A program made the translations under genes and the position numbers. From the NCBI GenBank assembly GCA_001303785.1, contig LJUJ01000014.1, positions 1 to 50,323 of the forward strand: a stretch of DNA of 50,323 nucleotides, in the 5' to 3' direction. Shown piece by piece: positions 41,850-50,323 of the stretch. The notes below the pieces were generated by a model. It was not told where the DNA came from. It saw only the letters and a list, made by a program, of their open reading frames with translations, and searched no databases. Every line of letters starts with the position of its first letter. The stretch's first letter is position 1. The DNA is from Caldifarciminota bacterium SM23_42 (GTDB taxonomy: Bacteria; Hydrothermota; Tepidihabitantia; SM23-42).

Positions 41850-42857
41850 TCATTTCAATAACTTCTTTATGTCTTGAGCACGCTCTTTCTTGCATACCAG
41901 AACACCTTCATTGCTCACGACTATGATCAACCCTTCAACATCATAAGCACGCAGCGGTATATCCCGGCTACACATGATCGAATCCTCGATCGCAATGCCT
42001 CGAGCATCACCAATCAGTATGTTCTTCTTTTGATCCTTACTAAAATAGCGCTCGAGGGCGAGCCAAGAACCGACATCGTCCCACTCGAAATTTCCCTGGA
42101 CCACACACAGGCGATTGCTCTTTTCCATGACCCCATAGTCGATTGAGATATCCGGCACGTTCTGAAAATCCCTCTTTTTACCCCGGGCTAGAAACCGTTC
42201 AACACCCTTGTGAACTGCTGGAACAAAATGCCGTATCTCCTCAAGCATCGTCTCAATTGAGAACGTGAATATGCCGCTATTCCAGAGATAGCGTTTGCTG
42301 CGAACATATCGCTTGGCCGTAGCCTTATTAGGCTTCTCCGTAAACCCGGCACCACCATACGATACATTATGGCGCAAAGTTCCCAGTTTACGGCCTAATC
42401 GTATATAACCATAACCTGTTTCTGGGCGAGTCGGCCTGATTCCGTAAGTCACAAGATAACCGTTTTCAGCAAGCTCCTGGCCGTATTTTAACGCACTGAG
42501 AAAGGTTTTTCTCGGGCGTATGAGGTGATCGGCCGGCATCACATGCATAACCCCGTTTCCATGCCTCTTGCGCAAAGTCATGGCCGCCAGACAAATCGCC
42601 GGCGCCGTATTGCGACGCAAGGGTTCAAGAACTATGTTTTCTCTGCCAACATGCTTCCTTGTAAGCTTCTTCAGTTCCTTGGGAATTACCAACAACCGCT
42701 CATGTCTCTTGAAATTGCCCGCGATACGCTGTATTGTCTGAATCAACAATGGCTTGTTGTCAAAGATGTTAAGAAACTGCTTGGGAAAATCGGGTTGACT
42801 AAGAGGCCAGAATCGCTCACCTCTGCCGCCGGCAAGGATTACCGCGAATTTCTTAAT
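41850..42857 (-). CDS. manC: Mannose-1-phosphate guanylyltransferase, ATT start
   Basis: Makes GDP-mannose. With an ATT start at 42857 the protein has 335 residues, beginning IKKFAVILAGGRGERFWPLS (nucleotide-binding signature), then PADHLI, TGYGYIRLG, FTEKPNKATAKRY, WNSGIFTF, EWDDVGSWLAL. An in-frame TGA lies two codons before the ATT, and no ATG/GTG/TTG occurs until TTG 42749, which would delete the catalytic loop. The ATT overlaps the stop of the DUF3108 gene by one base (ATTAA) and follows AGAGGTGA, so coupled initiation at ATT is the best reading. It lacks the phosphomannose isomerase domain of longer ManC proteins. Confidence 0.9.
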   Translation of the reverse strand: MKKFAVILAGGRGERFWPLSQPDFPKQFLNIFDNKPLLIQTIQRIAGNFKRHERLLVIPKELKKLTRKHVGRENIVLEPLRRNTAPAICLAAMTLRKRHGNGVMHVMPADHLIRPRKTFLSALKYGQELAENGYLVTYGIRPTRPETGYGYIRLGRKLGTLRHNVSYGGAGFTEKPNKATAKRYVRSKRYLWNSGIFTFSIETMLEEIRHFVPAVHKGVERFLARGKKRDFQNVPDISIDYGVMEKSNRLCVVQGNFEWDDVGSWLALERYFSKDQKKNILIGDARGIAIEDSIMCSRDIPLRAYDVEGLIIVVSNEGVLVCKKERAQDIKKLLK

Positions 42858-43527
42858 ATCTCACCTCTTTCAATTTAAATAACACGCTACCAAATTTCAT
42901 CCTTGCCTTGATCTGCACTGGCAGGCGTTCGGCCTCCGAATACCATATCACCATATTGCCCTTGGCTCCGAAGATTCCTTTCCCCTCGGTTTTTGGTTCG
43001 ACGACGATAGTATTATATGTACCGGCACTGGTTTCAATTCTTTCCTGCCCGCGCACCAAGCAGTATATTTCATGATTCTCCTGAGAATTGTGTACGTTGA
43101 GCACGATTGTATCACCACCTTCCAGAGGTATCTCACGCAGATAATACCAAAAACTCAAAAGATCCCTCGTATCTTCTGCAATATCAATTCTCAACGTATC
43201 ATCATAGGATACGTAATGTGCGTCATGGTTGAAATACATGTTACTTTTCCGATGGTACCCGCTTTCGTTGATGCGCTCCTGGTAAAGGTGGGGCAAGAGG
43301 GTTTTCACGCTCGTATACACCTCAATGGTATCATTTATCGAAAACAAGATTCTCAATCCGCTAGACGAGTTCAGAACCGAAGAGATGAGATAGCAATGCT
43401 CCCCCTCATAGGTCAGTGTATCTCTCACTTCCAGAGTCATCTTACCAAGAGTCAGGAATGAAAACTTTGCATCGTACTCGAGACTCTCGCCCACCGGGAA
43501 AATCAACAACAAAGAAACCAGAATCAT
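42853..43527 (-). CDS. DUF3108 periplasmic protein
   Basis: 224 residues with a short signal (MILVSLLLIFPVGES). The mature part begins LEYDAKFSFLTLGKMTLEV, typical of DUF3108, with SGLRILFSINDTIEVY, LLSFWYYLREIPLEGGDTI, SAGTYNTIVVEPK and VIWYSEAERLPVQIKAR. Family role unknown, likely envelope. The start overlaps the htpX stop by 4 bases (ATGA); the end overlaps the manC ATT start. Confidence 0.85.
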   Translation of the reverse strand: MILVSLLLIFPVGESLEYDAKFSFLTLGKMTLEVRDTLTYEGEHCYLISSVLNSSSGLRILFSINDTIEVYTSVKTLLPHLYQERINESGYHRKSNMYFNHDAHYVSYDDTLRIDIAEDTRDLLSFWYYLREIPLEGGDTIVLNVHNSQENHEIYCLVRGQERIETSAGTYNTIVVEPKTEGKGIFGAKGNMVIWYSEAERLPVQIKARMKFGSVLFKLKEVRY

Positions 43528-44429
43528 ACGACGAGTTTGTTCAACCTCTCGATCCGTTTATCAATGGGCGGATGAGTCGCAAACATACTCGCCACGTCAC
43601 GTCGGTCCTTGCCAAAAGGATTGGCGATAAAAAGGTGAGCATTGGCATCAGAGGCGCGCTTCATTTTCTGCCCTGCGTCACGCAGCTTTACTAAAGCCTG
43701 AGCAAGACCATGGGGGTAACGCGTGATGTACGCACCGGATGCATCCGCAAGATACTCCCGCTGCCTCGAGATCGCCGCCCTGATCAACGCGACAAAGATG
43801 GGCGCGATGACCGCCAAAACAAGACCAACCACCAAGAGAATCAAGCCTGCATTACCACCGCTGCGCCGATCTCGCCTGCGCCCACCCCACAACATAGAAC
43901 GCAGAAAGAAATCCCTTAAAAGGATAATGAGACCGCCGATTGCCGCGACCACGGTCATGAGTAACATATCGTAATTCCTGATGTGGGATATTTCATGGGC
44001 CACAACGCCCTGCAGTTCCTGCCGGTTCATGATTTCCAAGAGACCGGTTGTGACGGCCATCGAGGCATTCTGGGGATTTCTGCCAGTCGCAAAGGCATTA
44101 GGCGCTGGAGAAGGCGTGATATAGACCTTGGGCTTGGGAGTGCCGGCCGCAATGGAAACTTCTTCCACAACGTTATGTAACATTCTGAATTCTTCTGGAT
44201 CGGCAGGCACTGAGCCGGTCGCCTTCAACGCTATCTTATCTGAATTATAGTACAGGAAGATGTTATAAAAGACAATGAAGAGCGCGAAAAATATGTAACC
44301 ACCAATACCCCAATCGAGAACCTGCACCAGCGCATACCCGAGTACACCAAGAAAAAGACTTGTGATGACAATAAACAGGAACGTTTTGCGCTTATTGGCG
44401 GCAATTAGGCTATATAACGTCTCGCGCAT
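43524..44429 (-). CDS. htpX: HtpX-like M48 membrane protease
   Basis: Zinc protease that degrades misfolded membrane proteins. 301 residues: two N-terminal membrane helices (~17-60), zinc site VVAHEISHIRNYD, two further helices (~155-215), then SRQREYLADASGAYIT and ATHPPIDKRIERL at the C-terminus. The ATG overlaps the lemA stop (TGATG). The lemA-htpX pairing is common. Confidence 0.95.
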   Translation of the reverse strand: MRETLYSLIAANKRKTFLFIVITSLFLGVLGYALVQVLDWGIGGYIFFALFIVFYNIFLYYNSDKIALKATGSVPADPEEFRMLHNVVEEVSIAAGTPKPKVYITPSPAPNAFATGRNPQNASMAVTTGLLEIMNRQELQGVVAHEISHIRNYDMLLMTVVAAIGGLIILLRDFFLRSMLWGGRRRDRRSGGNAGLILLVVGLVLAVIAPIFVALIRAAISRQREYLADASGAYITRYPHGLAQALVKLRDAGQKMKRASDANAHLFIANPFGKDRRDVASMFATHPPIDKRIERLNKLVV

Positions 44430-44971
44430 CAGAACTTAACCCGCACCGGCTCTTTTTCCTCAGCCGGAGCCTCGAAGAACTCACGGGTGTTAAAACCAAA
44501 CATCGAGGCGATTATTGTCTGCGGGAATTTCTGAATTGTTGCGTTGTAATCCATAACCACGTCATTATAGAATTGACGGGCAAATGCAATCTTGTTCTCG
44601 GTGGCGGTCAATTCCTCCTGCAACTGCATGAAATTCTCATTTGCCTTCAACTGAGGATAATTCTCCGCAACGGCGAAGAGTGTCTTGAGCGTTGCCGTCA
44701 GCATATTATTTGTCTCCGCTGCCTCTTTAGGGTTCGTTGCGCCCATGGCCTTGGAACGCAGTTCAGTAACCTTTTCCAGCACCTCTTTCTCATGGGCGGC
44801 GTAGCCCTTCACGGTTTCCACGAGATTCGGGATTAGATCGTAGCGCCGCTTCAGCTGAACGTCAATCTGCGCCCAGCCGTTATCTACTCTCGTCCTCTTC
44901 ACGACGAGACTGTTGTATATAAGGATGAATGCAAACACAATGACAGCAATGATTATAATCAGCAATATCAT
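44429..44971 (-). CDS. lemA: LemA family protein
   Basis: 180 residues: one N-terminal membrane helix ([20 protein letters not shown]), then the LemA helical bundle with [31 protein letters not shown] in pieces, [20 protein letters not shown] and [20 protein letters not shown]. Function poorly defined. GGAGGT precedes the ATG. First gene of a six-gene operon. Confidence 0.95.
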   Translation of the reverse strand: MILLIIIIAVIVFAFILIYNSLVVKRTRVDNGWAQIDVQLKRRYDLIPNLVETVKGYAAHEKEVLEKVTELRSKAMGATNPKEAAETNNMLTATLKTLFAVAENYPQLKANENFMQLQEELTATENKIAFARQFYNDVVMDYNATIQKFPQTIIASMFGFNTREFFEAPAEEKEPVRVKF

Positions 44972-44988
44972 CTTACCTCCACTGATTT

Positions 44989-45016
44989 ATTCTATACATA
45001 TTTATTAAGTTGTCAA
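44989..45016 (-). promoter_or_regulatory. lemA operon promoter
   Basis: Minus strand TTGACA (45011-45016), 16-base spacer, TAGAAT (44989-44994). Divergent from the kinase promoter. Confidence 0.75.
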
Positions 45017-45042
45017 GTTAAGCCCCTTACTATGCTTAAGCC

Positions 45043-45070
45043 TTGACTAAATTTGGAATATTTGTATAAT
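45043..45070 (+). promoter_or_regulatory. Kinase gene promoter (near-leaderless)
   Basis: TTGACT (45043-45048), 16-base spacer, TATAAT (45065-45070), 12 bases to the ATG at 45083, no ribosome binding site. Confidence 0.75.
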
Positions 45071-45082
45071 TGCATTAGAAAA

Positions 45083-47179
45083 ATGATAAATCGAACTATT
45101 AAAGACTATGAAATGAAGGAACTTATCGCCACCGGCGGCATGGCGGCCATTTACAAGGCCATCCAAATCTCCACCGGTCAGACGGTAGCGATCAAGATCC
45201 TACACGGCCATCTTGCTCAGGATAAGGATTTCATCACCCGATTTGAAAGGGAAGCAAGAGCTGCCGCCGATTTGAAGCATGATAGCATCATTGATATCAT
45301 CGGCTACGGGCACGCCGAAGGGGTCTATTACATTGCCATGCAATATGTCGATGGCAAGAGCCTCAAAGACCTCATCAATTCGGTAAAGTTCATACCCCAC
45401 GATGTCGCCCTCGCCATTGTCTACGAAATCTGTCAGGGAATCGAACACGCTCACCAAAAAGGTGTTGTTCACCGCGACATCAAGCCCGCCAATATCCTCA
45501 TCAGCAACGCCGGGACCGTAAAGATCACTGACTTCGGCCTGGCTCAAGCCCAAGATCTAACGTCAATAACCGTTACCGGCGCCATCGTCGGTACACCGGC
45601 ATATATGTCTCCAGAACAGGCCGCCGGTAAGAGAATCGATATACGCTCCGACATATTCTCGTTAGGAGTCGTAACATATGAAATGATGACCGGGACCAAG
45701 CCCTTTCAGGGCGAAAGCTACTCGTCAGTAATCCATGCGATTCTTACGACACCGGCACCCAAGCCTGTTGAGGCAAATCCAATTGTTAGTGAGGAAATAA
45801 GCGCCATCATTGAAAGAATGATCCACAAGGATGTCGATAAACGGTACCAGAATATAACGCAAATCAGTGATGACATCTATGCCTACTTCAAAGAGCAGAA
45901 CGTTGAAGTGCCGAGTAAGAGAATCGCCGAATTTATGAAAGAGCCACAACGCATCGCGCAGAATATGATGCAACAAATTAAGGAAAAGTGTATGAAACGC
46001 GGGCTCTATTACACAACACTTGGAAAAACAAACATTGATGATGCGATCAAGGAATTCGAGAAGGTGCGATACATCGACCCAGATGATGGTCAGGCAAACA
46101 GTCATCTTGCCGAGTTGAAACGGAAAAGGAAAGTCGATAAACCGGTCAAGGTGAAAGAACCCCATGTTCCAAAAAAAAGGAGCTACGTCACAATCGCCTC
46201 TATAATAGGTGCGATATTCGTAATCACGGTTTTTGCCGCCGCGTTATATCGTAACCACAACGCGCGCACAACGACCTCGAGTGACTACGGTTATATTCAA
46301 GTCGACTCAAAACCCGCGCAGGCTGCCGTGTACTTGGACGACAAAACCCTCGAAGCACCGACACCAATAAAGATCGACAGCATTAGCGCGGGAGAGCACG
46401 TAATTGAGATCCGCAAGCAAGGGTATCAACCGTATGCGCAGACAGTTCAAGTCAAGGGAGGCGATACACTCTCGGTCAATGCGCTCTTGATAAAAGAAAT
46501 CGGCAGGTCCGCCATGGGCAGCATGGCAGTACAATCCAGCCCGAGCGGCGCGACCGTCATTGTTGACGGCAAGGACACCAGGATGAAAACGCCTTGTACG
46601 ATCGATGAACTCATTGCTGGTAGTCACAGAATCCGCATTGAAAAAACCGGCTACCGGCCGGCTGATCTGACGCGTAGTGTCAGAGCCGGTCAGACGACAA
46701 GGGTCTCCGCCAACCTGACCAAGGTTCAGCAGGAAATAGCAAGACAAGGCACGCAGAAGTCCTATTTTAGAATAAACGTTGACCCATGGGCAAAGATATA
46801 TATCGATGGTAAATATGTCGAAACAACCCCTATCGCCAAACCATTGGTGGTCACATCGGGAACGCGTCTCGTCCGGCTCGTCAATCCGAGTTTCCAGGAT
46901 TGGCAGAAGCGAATAAGCTTCCAGCCCGGGCAAACGAAATCCCTCGATGTTAAGCTACAGCCCCTTACTGGCTATGTTAAACTCAGTGTTCGACCCTGGG
47001 CAGATGTATACATCGATGGAAAATTCTATGAAACGACACCTATCGCCAAGGCGATAGAGTTATCAGCAGGAAGGCATACGTTGAAATTAATAAATCCGTC
47101 CTTTATTGCTCACGAAGAGGTAATTACTGTCGTGGCAAACAAGACATTAAAGAAATCTGTCGAATTGTTCCAAAAATGA
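45083..47179 (+). CDS. Ser/Thr protein kinase with four PEGA repeats
   Basis: 698 residues. Cytoplasmic kinase domain (~8-275): glycine loop ATGGMAAIY, Lys in VAIKIL, catalytic HRDIKPANIL, metal site TDFGLA, GTPAYMSPEQ. A linker follows, with one membrane helix near residue 370 (VTIASIIGAIFVITVFAAAL), then four PEGA-type units (GYIQVDSKPAQAAVYLDD, GSMAVQSSPSGATVIVDG, FRINVDPWAKIYIDG, VKLSVRPWADVYIDG). PEGA repeats probably sense or bind envelope components. Start 45083 is preferred over a TTG at 45053 because the promoter covers the latter. First of four same-strand genes. Confidence 0.93.
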   Translation: MINRTIKDYEMKELIATGGMAAIYKAIQISTGQTVAIKILHGHLAQDKDFITRFEREARAAADLKHDSIIDIIGYGHAEGVYYIAMQYVDGKSLKDLINSVKFIPHDVALAIVYEICQGIEHAHQKGVVHRDIKPANILISNAGTVKITDFGLAQAQDLTSITVTGAIVGTPAYMSPEQAAGKRIDIRSDIFSLGVVTYEMMTGTKPFQGESYSSVIHAILTTPAPKPVEANPIVSEEISAIIERMIHKDVDKRYQNITQISDDIYAYFKEQNVEVPSKRIAEFMKEPQRIAQNMMQQIKEKCMKRGLYYTTLGKTNIDDAIKEFEKVRYIDPDDGQANSHLAELKRKRKVDKPVKVKEPHVPKKRSYVTIASIIGAIFVITVFAAALYRNHNARTTTSSDYGYIQVDSKPAQAAVYLDDKTLEAPTPIKIDSISAGEHVIEIRKQGYQPYAQTVQVKGGDTLSVNALLIKEIGRSAMGSMAVQSSPSGATVIVDGKDTRMKTPCTIDELIAGSHRIRIEKTGYRPADLTRSVRAGQTTRVSANLTKVQQEIARQGTQKSYFRINVDPWAKIYIDGKYVETTPIAKPLVVTSGTRLVRLVNPSFQDWQKRISFQPGQTKSLDVKLQPLTGYVKLSVRPWADVYIDGKFYETTPIAKAIELSAGRHTLKLINPSFIAHEEVITVVANKTLKKSVELFQK

Positions 47180-47188
47180 GGAGGCTAT

Positions 47189-48007
47189 ATGTCTAGATTT
47201 ATCACAGTATTGCTATTTGGCTGCCTGGTCGTCCAAATGGGTATTTCACAAACAGTAACCCAGGACTCACTTGAGATGATGCTCGGCAAGGCAAAGACCC
47301 ACTACTACAATGGTGAATATGAGAATGCCATAACAGAACTGGAGAAGGCGCTGCTGTACCTGCGACAACTAAAGCGAACCGACCAGGTTGAGGCATACAA
47401 ATATTTGGCTTTCAGTTATGTCGCATTCGGTAATCGTATCAAGGCAAAAGAACAATTCCGAAAAGCATTGGTGTTGGATCCGGAACTGGAGTTGGATCCG
47501 GCTACTGTTTCTCCTAAAATAATCAAGGTATTTGAAGAAACAAAGGCAGAGATGGCAGCTGCTCCTGTGGAACCCAGTGAACCGACTCCTACTGTTTACA
47601 GGGGAGAAAGGCGCGGATTCGATGCTACAATACGTTCCTGCTGTGTCGGCGGCTGGGGACAAATGTACCGTGGGGAAAGTAGCAAAGGTAAAAAGATGAT
47701 GATCGCCTGGGGCGCAACAGTGGGTGCGACCGTGGTATCCTGGATCATGACGAGCAACAGGGAGGAGGAATACATGAACCTTCGGGCCCAAGGTGCCCCC
47801 TATGACGATGCTTACAACAAATACAAAATCTGGTATAATATCGCTTGGGTCAACACGGGAATCTTTTTAGGCATCCACGCCTATAATCTTTACGATATCA
47901 TCTTTCGTAGGCCAAGTACAAAAACCTCGATGTCAGAATTCGATCGATGTTTCATTTGTGAGGCTAGCAAAGATTACATAAGACTTGGCTATGAAGTGAA
48001 ATTTTGA
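47189..48007 (+). CDS. Exported TPR protein with DUF5683-like C-terminal region
   Basis: 272 residues. Signal peptide MSRFITVLLFGCLVVQMGISQ, two to three TPR helices pairs (~30-115: AKTHYYNGEYENAITELEKAL, YKYLAFSYVAFGNRIKAKEQFRKAL in part), then a region with GGWGQMYRGESSKGKKMMI and two membrane-like helices, as in DUF5683 proteins, and a short C-terminal strand (YIRLGYEVKF). It follows the kinase by 9 bases with AGGAGG; a kinase-associated envelope role is plausible from context. Confidence 0.75.
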   Translation: MSRFITVLLFGCLVVQMGISQTVTQDSLEMMLGKAKTHYYNGEYENAITELEKALLYLRQLKRTDQVEAYKYLAFSYVAFGNRIKAKEQFRKALVLDPELELDPATVSPKIIKVFEETKAEMAAAPVEPSEPTPTVYRGERRGFDATIRSCCVGGWGQMYRGESSKGKKMMIAWGATVGATVVSWIMTSNREEEYMNLRAQGAPYDDAYNKYKIWYNIAWVNTGIFLGIHAYNLYDIIFRRPSTKTSMSEFDRCFICEASKDYIRLGYEVKF

Positions 48008-48018
48008 GGGAGGCTACC

Positions 48019-48939
48019 ATGAAGAAAATTCTTCTGCCAATTCTGTCGATACTTTTTTTCACGACGTGTTTGGAGCCACCGCGCGACAACCCGTACGACC
48101 CTTACAATCAAGCATACTTCGCAGGCACGGCCTACGATCATAACGGGAATCCCCTGGAAGGCGCTCATGTGGAATTGAAATATGATCACGAAATCAAGTA
48201 TGAAACAGTGACCATTAGCAGCGGCTGGTATGAATTTCCTGAGGTCATAGCCCGTACCTACACGGTTGTCGCAGAAGCTGAATACTACAGCACGTTATAC
48301 ATTGACAATGTCGACATTCCACTATCGTCGAACATCGATACCTTTGACCTCTATTTCGACGAGCTCTATTTCGATTTTGACAATGAGGCACTCGGTACTC
48401 AAAATCCGGTCGGTTTCCTTTCGTTAGTCGGCACCTGGCAAATCCAAGCAGACCCCACAGAACCAGATGAACATTCAACACCCAATGTTTACAACGCCCT
48501 ACACACCGCGGCCAGTGAATCGTTTGCGCTATCAGTGTTCAGAGATACGTTAACAGACTTCTGGTTTGGTGTTAATATCAAGGTACTCAGTGGGTCGAGC
48601 CCTTGGAATGCGGGTATTGCGCTCAGATATCAGAATGCTGACAATTACTATCTGGTCCAATTCATGACCACTGGCTTAACGCTCACGAAAATCGAAAACG
48701 GAACTGCTATACAGTTGGCTTTCGATAACACGTACACCTTTTCCACTGACCACTGGTATCGGGTCTCTGCTTATCTGTACGACAACAATATCAAGATTTA
48801 CTTGGATTATGAAGAATTATTCGAAATCCAAGACAATTCATCTCCATTCTATACAGGTGTGGCCGGACTGTGGCTTCATACCAGTGAGCCAACCGGGTCG
48901 GCCACGGCTAATTTTGATGACGTGCATATCTGGCCTTAG
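48019..48939 (+). CDS. Lipoprotein with carboxypeptidase-regulatory-like and LamG-like domains
   Basis: 306 residues. Signal MKKILLPILSILFFTTC ending in Cys, a probable lipid attachment site although the lipobox is not ideal. Residues ~35-110 form a carboxypeptidase-regulatory-like Ig fold (FAGTAYDHNGNPLEGAHVEL, SGWYEFPEV). Residues ~115-306 are a concanavalin-like/LamG-type sandwich (ALRYQNADNYYLVQF, WYRVSAYLYDNNIKIYLD, TANFDDVHIWP). Start 48019 is set by GGGAGG. Its role is unknown; sugar or surface binding is possible. Confidence 0.75.
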   Translation: MKKILLPILSILFFTTCLEPPRDNPYDPYNQAYFAGTAYDHNGNPLEGAHVELKYDHEIKYETVTISSGWYEFPEVIARTYTVVAEAEYYSTLYIDNVDIPLSSNIDTFDLYFDELYFDFDNEALGTQNPVGFLSLVGTWQIQADPTEPDEHSTPNVYNALHTAASESFALSVFRDTLTDFWFGVNIKVLSGSSPWNAGIALRYQNADNYYLVQFMTTGLTLTKIENGTAIQLAFDNTYTFSTDHWYRVSAYLYDNNIKIYLDYEELFEIQDNSSPFYTGVAGLWLHTSEPTGSATANFDDVHIWP

Positions 48940-48971
48940 CAGAAAGAAAATCAAATTTCGCAAGGTAGCAC

Positions 48972-50323
48972 ATGGCGACCTTTCTGGTTCACAAAGCCGA
49001 TGACGACACCCAGATAGTCAAACTGGAAAAACAACACATCACGCTTGGACGGCGTGAGGACAATGACATCGTACTCGATGATATGTTCGTCTCGCGCAAA
49101 CACGCCGAGGTCGACCGAAAAGGCGTCTTCTATTACATTCAGGATAAACAAAGCCGCTATGGCACATTCGTCAATGGTGCACGGATAACGGAGACACGTT
49201 TAGACTACGGCGATGAGATTCAACTGGGCAATACTGTGGTCACCTTCGTCGATGAGAATAAGCTGGATCAAGTACCCACACCCCGAAAACCATCCCGCGT
49301 CGTCGGCACGAAGATTGACATTCCGGGAAAGATTGAGTCGCTAAAGGCGGAGTTAGAGAAAGGAACCAACAAAGAAGCCATACTGAAATCGCTCAACGAG
49401 ATCCAAGGTTACTTCAATCAATATCAAGAGAATCTCGTAGAAGCAGAGAAGCTGAAAGAGATTGCGTCTACACTCTGTGAAATCGGCAAGATCATCAATT
49501 TTGTGTTCGATCTCAACGTGCTGCTGAATCTATTGATGGATCTAGCCATCAAAATACTCCAAGCGCGACGCGGCTTCATCATGCTCCATGATGACAAATC
49601 CAACACGTTGACCGTCAAGGTTGCTCGTAATATGGGTGGTGAACTTGAACCCGCAAAATCATATGGTATCAGCCAGAGTATCGCTTGGCAAGCTTTCAAG
49701 ACTGGTGAAATGATCAATACCGAAGATGCGACAAAAGACGAAAGGTTCAAAACCCAAGAGAGCGTTATTAGTTACGCAATCGGCTCGGTCATCTGCTTGC
49801 CTCTCATTTCCAAAGAAAAAGACAAAATCGGCATCATCTATCTCGACAATCCAGTAGCCCATAAGAAATTCGACCGCGATGATATTCAATTCATGGCCTC
49901 GTTTGCCAATCAAGCCGCAATCGCCATAGCTAATGCCCAATTGTACGCGAAGGTGAAAGAAGAGGAGAACATCCGCGAACGCTTGCAGCGTTTCTTCTCA
50001 CCCAATGTTGTCGGCAAGATTATGTCAGATGAAGAAACCGTGTCATTGGGTGGAGAAAACCGCACCGCGACCATTCTCTTCAGTGACGTACGCGGCTTCA
50101 CTTCACTGACCGAACGAATTCATGTGTTAACCTCGATGGAAATATTAAACGACTTCCTCAGCAGCATGTCTGAAGAAGTATTTTTACACGAAGGTACTTT
50201 AGACAAGTACATTGGCGATTGCGTCATGGCGATATTCGGCGCGCCGGTTTCACACCCCGACGACGCGCTGCGGGCCATAAAAGCAGCCCTCGGCATGAAA
50301 AAGCGCGTCAGCCAGCTCAAGGA
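48972..50323 (+). CDS. FHA-GAF-class III adenylate cyclase, C-terminus beyond the window
   Basis: At least 450 residues, open at the right edge. FHA domain (~1-92: ITLGRREDNDIVLDD, VSRKHAEV, SRYGTFVNG), which binds phosphothreonine; a coiled linker; a GAF domain (~160-320: ARRGFIMLHDDKSNTL, SVICLPLISKEKDKIGIIYLD); then the cyclase catalytic domain from ~350 (ATILFSDVRGFTSLTE with the first metal Asp, TLDKYIGDCVMAIFGAP with the second Asp and the Lys that favours ATP). With the Ser/Thr kinase three genes upstream, a kinase-to-FHA link to cyclic nucleotide signalling is a reasonable inference. The ATG has only a weak AAGG upstream. Confidence 0.93.
   Translation, partial: MATFLVHKADDDTQIVKLEKQHITLGRREDNDIVLDDMFVSRKHAEVDRKGVFYYIQDKQSRYGTFVNGARITETRLDYGDEIQLGNTVVTFVDENKLDQVPTPRKPSRVVGTKIDIPGKIESLKAELEKGTNKEAILKSLNEIQGYFNQYQENLVEAEKLKEIASTLCEIGKIINFVFDLNVLLNLLMDLAIKILQARRGFIMLHDDKSNTLTVKVARNMGGELEPAKSYGISQSIAWQAFKTGEMINTEDATKDERFKTQESVISYAIGSVICLPLISKEKDKIGIIYLDNPVAHKKFDRDDIQFMASFANQAAIAIANAQLYAKVKEEENIRERLQRFFSPNVVGKIMSDEETVSLGGENRTATILFSDVRGFTSLTERIHVLTSMEILNDFLSSMSEEVFLHEGTLDKYIGDCVMAIFGAPVSHPDDALRAIKAALGMKKRVSQLK

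Noticed and set aside
45053-45082. TTG at 45053 as kinase start
   Set aside because: It lies inside the TTGACT-16-TATAAT promoter, so it would not be in the mRNA.

Overview
The window looks like a bacterial chromosome from the FCB/WOR-3 (Stahlbacteria-like) part of the tree. This is inferred from gene content: a DUF5916 protein, DUF4412 and DUF3108 secreted proteins, a FlgD/Por-type C-terminal sorting domain, outer-membrane barrels, a PEGA-domain kinase and an FHA-GAF-cyclase. There is no rRNA or other decisive marker. Promoters are sigma-70 type with a nearly fixed 16-base spacer (TTGACA/T and TATAAT/TAGAAT/TATACT). Several sit so close to the start codon that the mRNAs must be leaderless or nearly so; other genes use strong AAAGGAGG-type ribosome binding sites.

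Layout. 1-5.1 kb (minus): arsenic-related genes (a broken arsN2-like acetyltransferase, a clipped AhpD/CMD protein, arsM, an AbrB-type regulator with an ArsR-like operator) surrounding an operon of envelope proteins (unknown membrane protein, DUF5916 barrel, a 21-residue-repeat protein). 5.3-9.9 kb (minus): lepB, a REP-associated tyrosine transposase bounded by 24-bp inverted repeats, and an M1-peptidase-like protein that has lost every zinc ligand and is joined to an Omp85-like barrel. 10-13.2 kb: an outer-membrane protein, then a tag-atl DNA alkylation repair pair downstream of a DUF4412 protein. 13.4-17.6 kb (plus): cysteine desulfurase-like enzyme, Hsp20, and a secreted sorting-domain protein, with two near-identical terminators. 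17.6-21 kb (minus): phosphohexomutase, an M3-like metallopeptidase and a second 21-residue-repeat protein. 21.1-22.4 kb: an IS110-family (IS1111-group) insertion sequence with subterminal inverted repeats and a predicted structured RNA downstream of the transposase. 22.5-25 kb: acyltransferase, small membrane protein, FemAB-like protein. 25-28.3 kb: orphan hypE, a 600-bp low-complexity and structured non-coding tract, ribD-ribE. 28.3-31.8 kb (minus): polytopic membrane protein, VOC protein, saccharopine dehydrogenase-like enzyme. 32-38.1 kb (plus): rpsO-pnp-M16 protease, a radical SAM/B12 protein, truD. 38.2-40.6 kb: DUF4412 protein, ECF sigma/anti-sigma pair, DUF167 protein. 40.6-45 kb (minus): lemA-htpX-DUF3108-manC-SPOR lipoprotein-rdgB. 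45.1 kb to the end (plus): PEGA-domain Ser/Thr kinase, TPR protein, lipoprotein and a class III cyclase that runs off the window.

The observations most worth following are: two unlinked genes encoding exact 21-residue tandem repeats that resemble TonB boxes; the IS1111-group element, whose circle junction would form a 17-spaced sigma-70 promoter; the M1-like pseudopeptidase/Omp85 fusion preceded by a coupled leaderless micro-ORF; a manC gene whose only workable start codon is ATT; and the many leaderless promoters.
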